Shown here: one piece after another, positions 62,506 through 64,000 of the stretch
How the letters are laid out: every line of letters starts with the position of its first letter
How positions within the stretch are numbered: the first letter of the stretch is position 1
NCBI RefSeq assembly: GCF_900101435.1
Contig: NZ_FMZH01000011.1
Span: 62,001-126,000, forward strand
From: Pedobacter soli
GTDB lineage: Bacteria > Bacteroidota > Bacteroidia > Sphingobacteriales > Sphingobacteriaceae
Reading direction: 5' to 3'
DNA: 64,000 bases
Program-made: the position numbers and the translations under genes
The notes under the pieces: generated by a model
Told to the model about the DNA's origin: nothing
The model's input: the letters and a program-made list of their open reading frames with translations, nothing else
Database searches by the model: none

Positions 62506-64000
62506 TTAAAAATACAGGTTTAAGCTGATATTAGAAGAAAAACGGTCTTTGCCTGGGGTATAGGTTAATACCCGGCCAAAATCTTTTAAATCTTCTCTTC
62601 TCCAGTAAGTAAGGGCAACTTTAATACCTGCCTGAATTTGTTTAAACATAGGGATACTGTAATCTCCAGATAGGTTAGCGCCAAATTTCGAGGTTGTGTT
62701 GTAAGCGTAATCGTAGTAAATTACATTTCTGGTGAATACGCCCTCATTAGCTAAAAGCACGCTGAAATCAGAATCAAGATATTGATTGTATAAGCCAGTT
62801 AAACTCAAACCCCAATTATGGTTGTTTTTATTCTGGTGGTTTATGCCATAGCTAAGTGAGTAATTCAACTGGTTAAATCCAATATCATTTCCGGCAATAC
62901 CATCTTGCTTGCGTTCTTTGTATTTACTTAAACTTAAGCCAAAATTATGGGTGATTTGATTCTTAATTAACGAGAAATAGCCTTTTGCTGTGATAGTATT
63001 GTTTTTATACAAATAGCTATTAGCGAGATAAACATTTAAATAATTATAGCCATTATTTTTAGTGTAACTTAAGTCTGCGCTAAATCTGTTTGAAGCATTC
63101 TTTTTTAACCAAAAAAGTCGATAATTTTCACGTACTAAATTAAAACTAATATATTCTAAAATCCCTGATGAAGTTCGATAATCAAACTTTTGCTTTTCTT
63201 TTGATGTTTGAAAAGTGAAATTAAAGCTTCCCATCTTTTCATTCTCAAAAGTTAAATAAGCATCGAGTCCATCTCTTGTTTGGCTATTCTGAAAGGTCCT
63301 TCTCTCATTATATTCTTCTCCCTCTCCATAACCATTTATCAAATAATTGGTAAACTCCGGAATTACTTTGCCTTGAGATAGGCTATTATTTTTATAGGCA
63401 ACATTTACTTTTTCTAAACCATAACCATGCCTGTAAGCCGCTCCTATAGCTAATTCTTTCGTAATATTATAACCAATTGATGCAACCAGATTTAGTTGAT
63501 AATCGCTAATTTCTCCGCGAGGATCATTAGTAGAATAATGGTTGCCTATCCTGTAATCGGCACCTAAGCCAAAAGGCAAATTCTCATTTAGTAAATTTTT
63601 ACTAGCTAAAGCTTTTAGGTTGTAAACTGTTCTTTGATAATTTAGATTTTTAACAGAACCAAAATAGTATGGATTTGCTAAATTGTTTCTGGTTTGGTGT
63701 GAAAATGATGTACTATCTTCTACAGATCTATTGTATGAAAACAAACCCCATAATGTGATAGATTTAAGTTGTGAAATTCCTTCTGTGCTTAAAGCTGTTG
63801 TGTTAACTTGTGTCGCATCCTGGGCTTTCATCAAATGTCCCTTCTCGAAAATTTGATTAATACTTAAGCTATTAAAAGTTAAAGGCATTAACTTTTTAAT
63901 AAAAAAAGGACTCGTTTTTGCAAAGTCATAGGCGCTGAATTGAGCTGAATCTGCAGAGAATTGTCTGTTATTTGTTGCTGTATTTAAAGCATCATTAACC
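62506..64000 (-). CDS. Outer-membrane beta-barrel protein (DUF6850-like), 5' end beyond window
   Basis: This is the C-terminal 498 codons of a larger protein. An apparent start ATG at 63888 is internal: the frame continues open through the window edge (upstream residues read DALNTATNNRQFSADSAQ and KTSPFFIKKL). The sequence is rich in alternating aromatic strands and Y/N turns and ends LTYTPGKDRFSSNISLNLYF, a barrel end with terminal F. It resembles the DUF6850 family of Bacteroidota outer-membrane barrels that occur next to cytochrome c peroxidases. The peroxidase gene follows after three bases. Function unknown; haem or iron supply is a guess. Confidence 0.7.
   Translation of the reverse strand, partial: VNDALNTATNNRQFSADSAQFSAYDFAKTSPFFIKKLMPLTFNSLSINQIFEKGHLMKAQDATQVNTTALSTEGISQLKSITLWGLFSYNRSVEDSTSFSHQTRNNLANPYYFGSVKNLNYQRTVYNLKALASKNLLNENLPFGLGADYRIGNHYSTNDPRGEISDYQLNLVASIGYNITKELAIGAAYRHGYGLEKVNVAYKNNSLSQGKVIPEFTNYLINGYGEGEEYNERRTFQNSQTRDGLDAYLTFENEKMGSFNFTFQTSKEKQKFDYRTSSGILEYISFNLVRENYRLFWLKKNASNRFSADLSYTKNNGYNYLNVYLANSYLYKNNTITAKGYFSLIKNQITHNFGLSLSKYKERKQDGIAGNDIGFNQLNYSLSYGINHQNKNNHNWGLSLTGLYNQYLDSDFSVLLANEGVFTRNVIYYDYAYNTTSKFGANLSGDYSIPMFKQIQAGIKVALTYWRREDLKDFGRVLTYTPGKDRFSSNISLNLYF

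Noticed and set aside
63886..63888. ATG at 63888 as the start of the outer-membrane barrel gene
   Set aside because: The same frame is open from 63888 to the window edge with protein-like sequence and no signal peptide after this ATG.

Overview
The window is chromosomal DNA from a Bacteroidota bacterium, most likely a Sphingobacteriaceae member close to Pedobacter. The evidence is a SusC/RagA TonB-linked porin, a propeller/Y_Y_Y/LuxR regulator, PorT and a PorG-like protein, a type IX sorting (T9SS) tail, a GLPGLI protein, DUF5686, Bacteroidota -7 boxes (TAnnTTTG), and few visible Shine-Dalgarno sites. This placement rests on gene content and motifs only; no database search was possible. No rRNA, tRNA, prophage or CRISPR array was seen.

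Layout. 1-9.9 kb (all minus): a SusC porin cut by the window edge, its likely propeller/LuxR regulator, a four-helix-bundle (S23-type) protein, the tRNA hydroxylase TrhO and a DUF5686 outer-membrane protein. 10.1-13.5 kb (plus): kbl, then a pheS - lipoprotein - tetR run. 13.5-18.6 kb (minus): an XAC2610-like protein, a Fic protein, a two-gene ABC-2 exporter and carA. 18.9-21.6 kb: panB, an RluA-type pseudouridine synthase and two lipoproteins around a nested hairpin repeat. 21.7-25.8 kb (minus): histidine kinase/response regulator, a class III aminotransferase and an orphan LytTR regulator. 25.9-29.9 kb (plus): a 21-bp direct repeat pair, a 77-residue secreted protein, a GLPGLI protein and a frameshifted outer-membrane receptor. 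29.9-37.5 kb (minus): Spy-like protein, anti-sigma-like protein, ECF sigma factor, split transketolase, Bcp peroxiredoxin, M23 peptidase, FAH-family hydrolase and a T9SS cargo protein. 37.6-44.7 kb: kup with a coupled 52-residue membrane protein, a REPIN-flanked RAYT transposase, an unknown protein, an APC permease and an MFS transporter. 44.7-49.8 kb: M3 peptidase, UbiA-type prenyltransferase, EngB, then UbiE/MenG and PorT. 49.9-60.7 kb (plus): SDR, YqeY, alpha/beta hydrolase, CBS protein, NAD kinase, PorG-like protein, UppS, BamA, two OmpH/Skp chaperones and MurI. 60.7-64 kb: a repeat-rich gap, then (minus) a MauG-type cytochrome c peroxidase and the 3' part of an outer-membrane barrel gene cut by the window end.

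How the genes fit together. The largest functional block is envelope biogenesis: UppS (lipid carrier), BamA and two Skp-type chaperones (outer-membrane protein assembly), MurI (D-glutamate for peptidoglycan) and the type IX secretion proteins PorT/PorG. UbiA-type prenyltransferase and UbiE probably serve menaquinone synthesis. Several surface or uptake systems sit next to their own regulators: SusC with the propeller/LuxR protein, GLPGLI/receptor with LytTR, and ECF sigma with an anti-sigma-like protein.

The most notable non-gene content is repetitive DNA in the gaps: REPIN hairpins around the RAYT gene, a 4 x 42-bp array between 102-bp direct repeats, 64/65-bp and 55-bp tandem arrays, and many degenerate short-word repeats. 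I saw no clear new defence or secretion system. The best candidates for something undescribed are the LytTR/21-bp repeat/secreted peptide module and the small protein coupled to kup.
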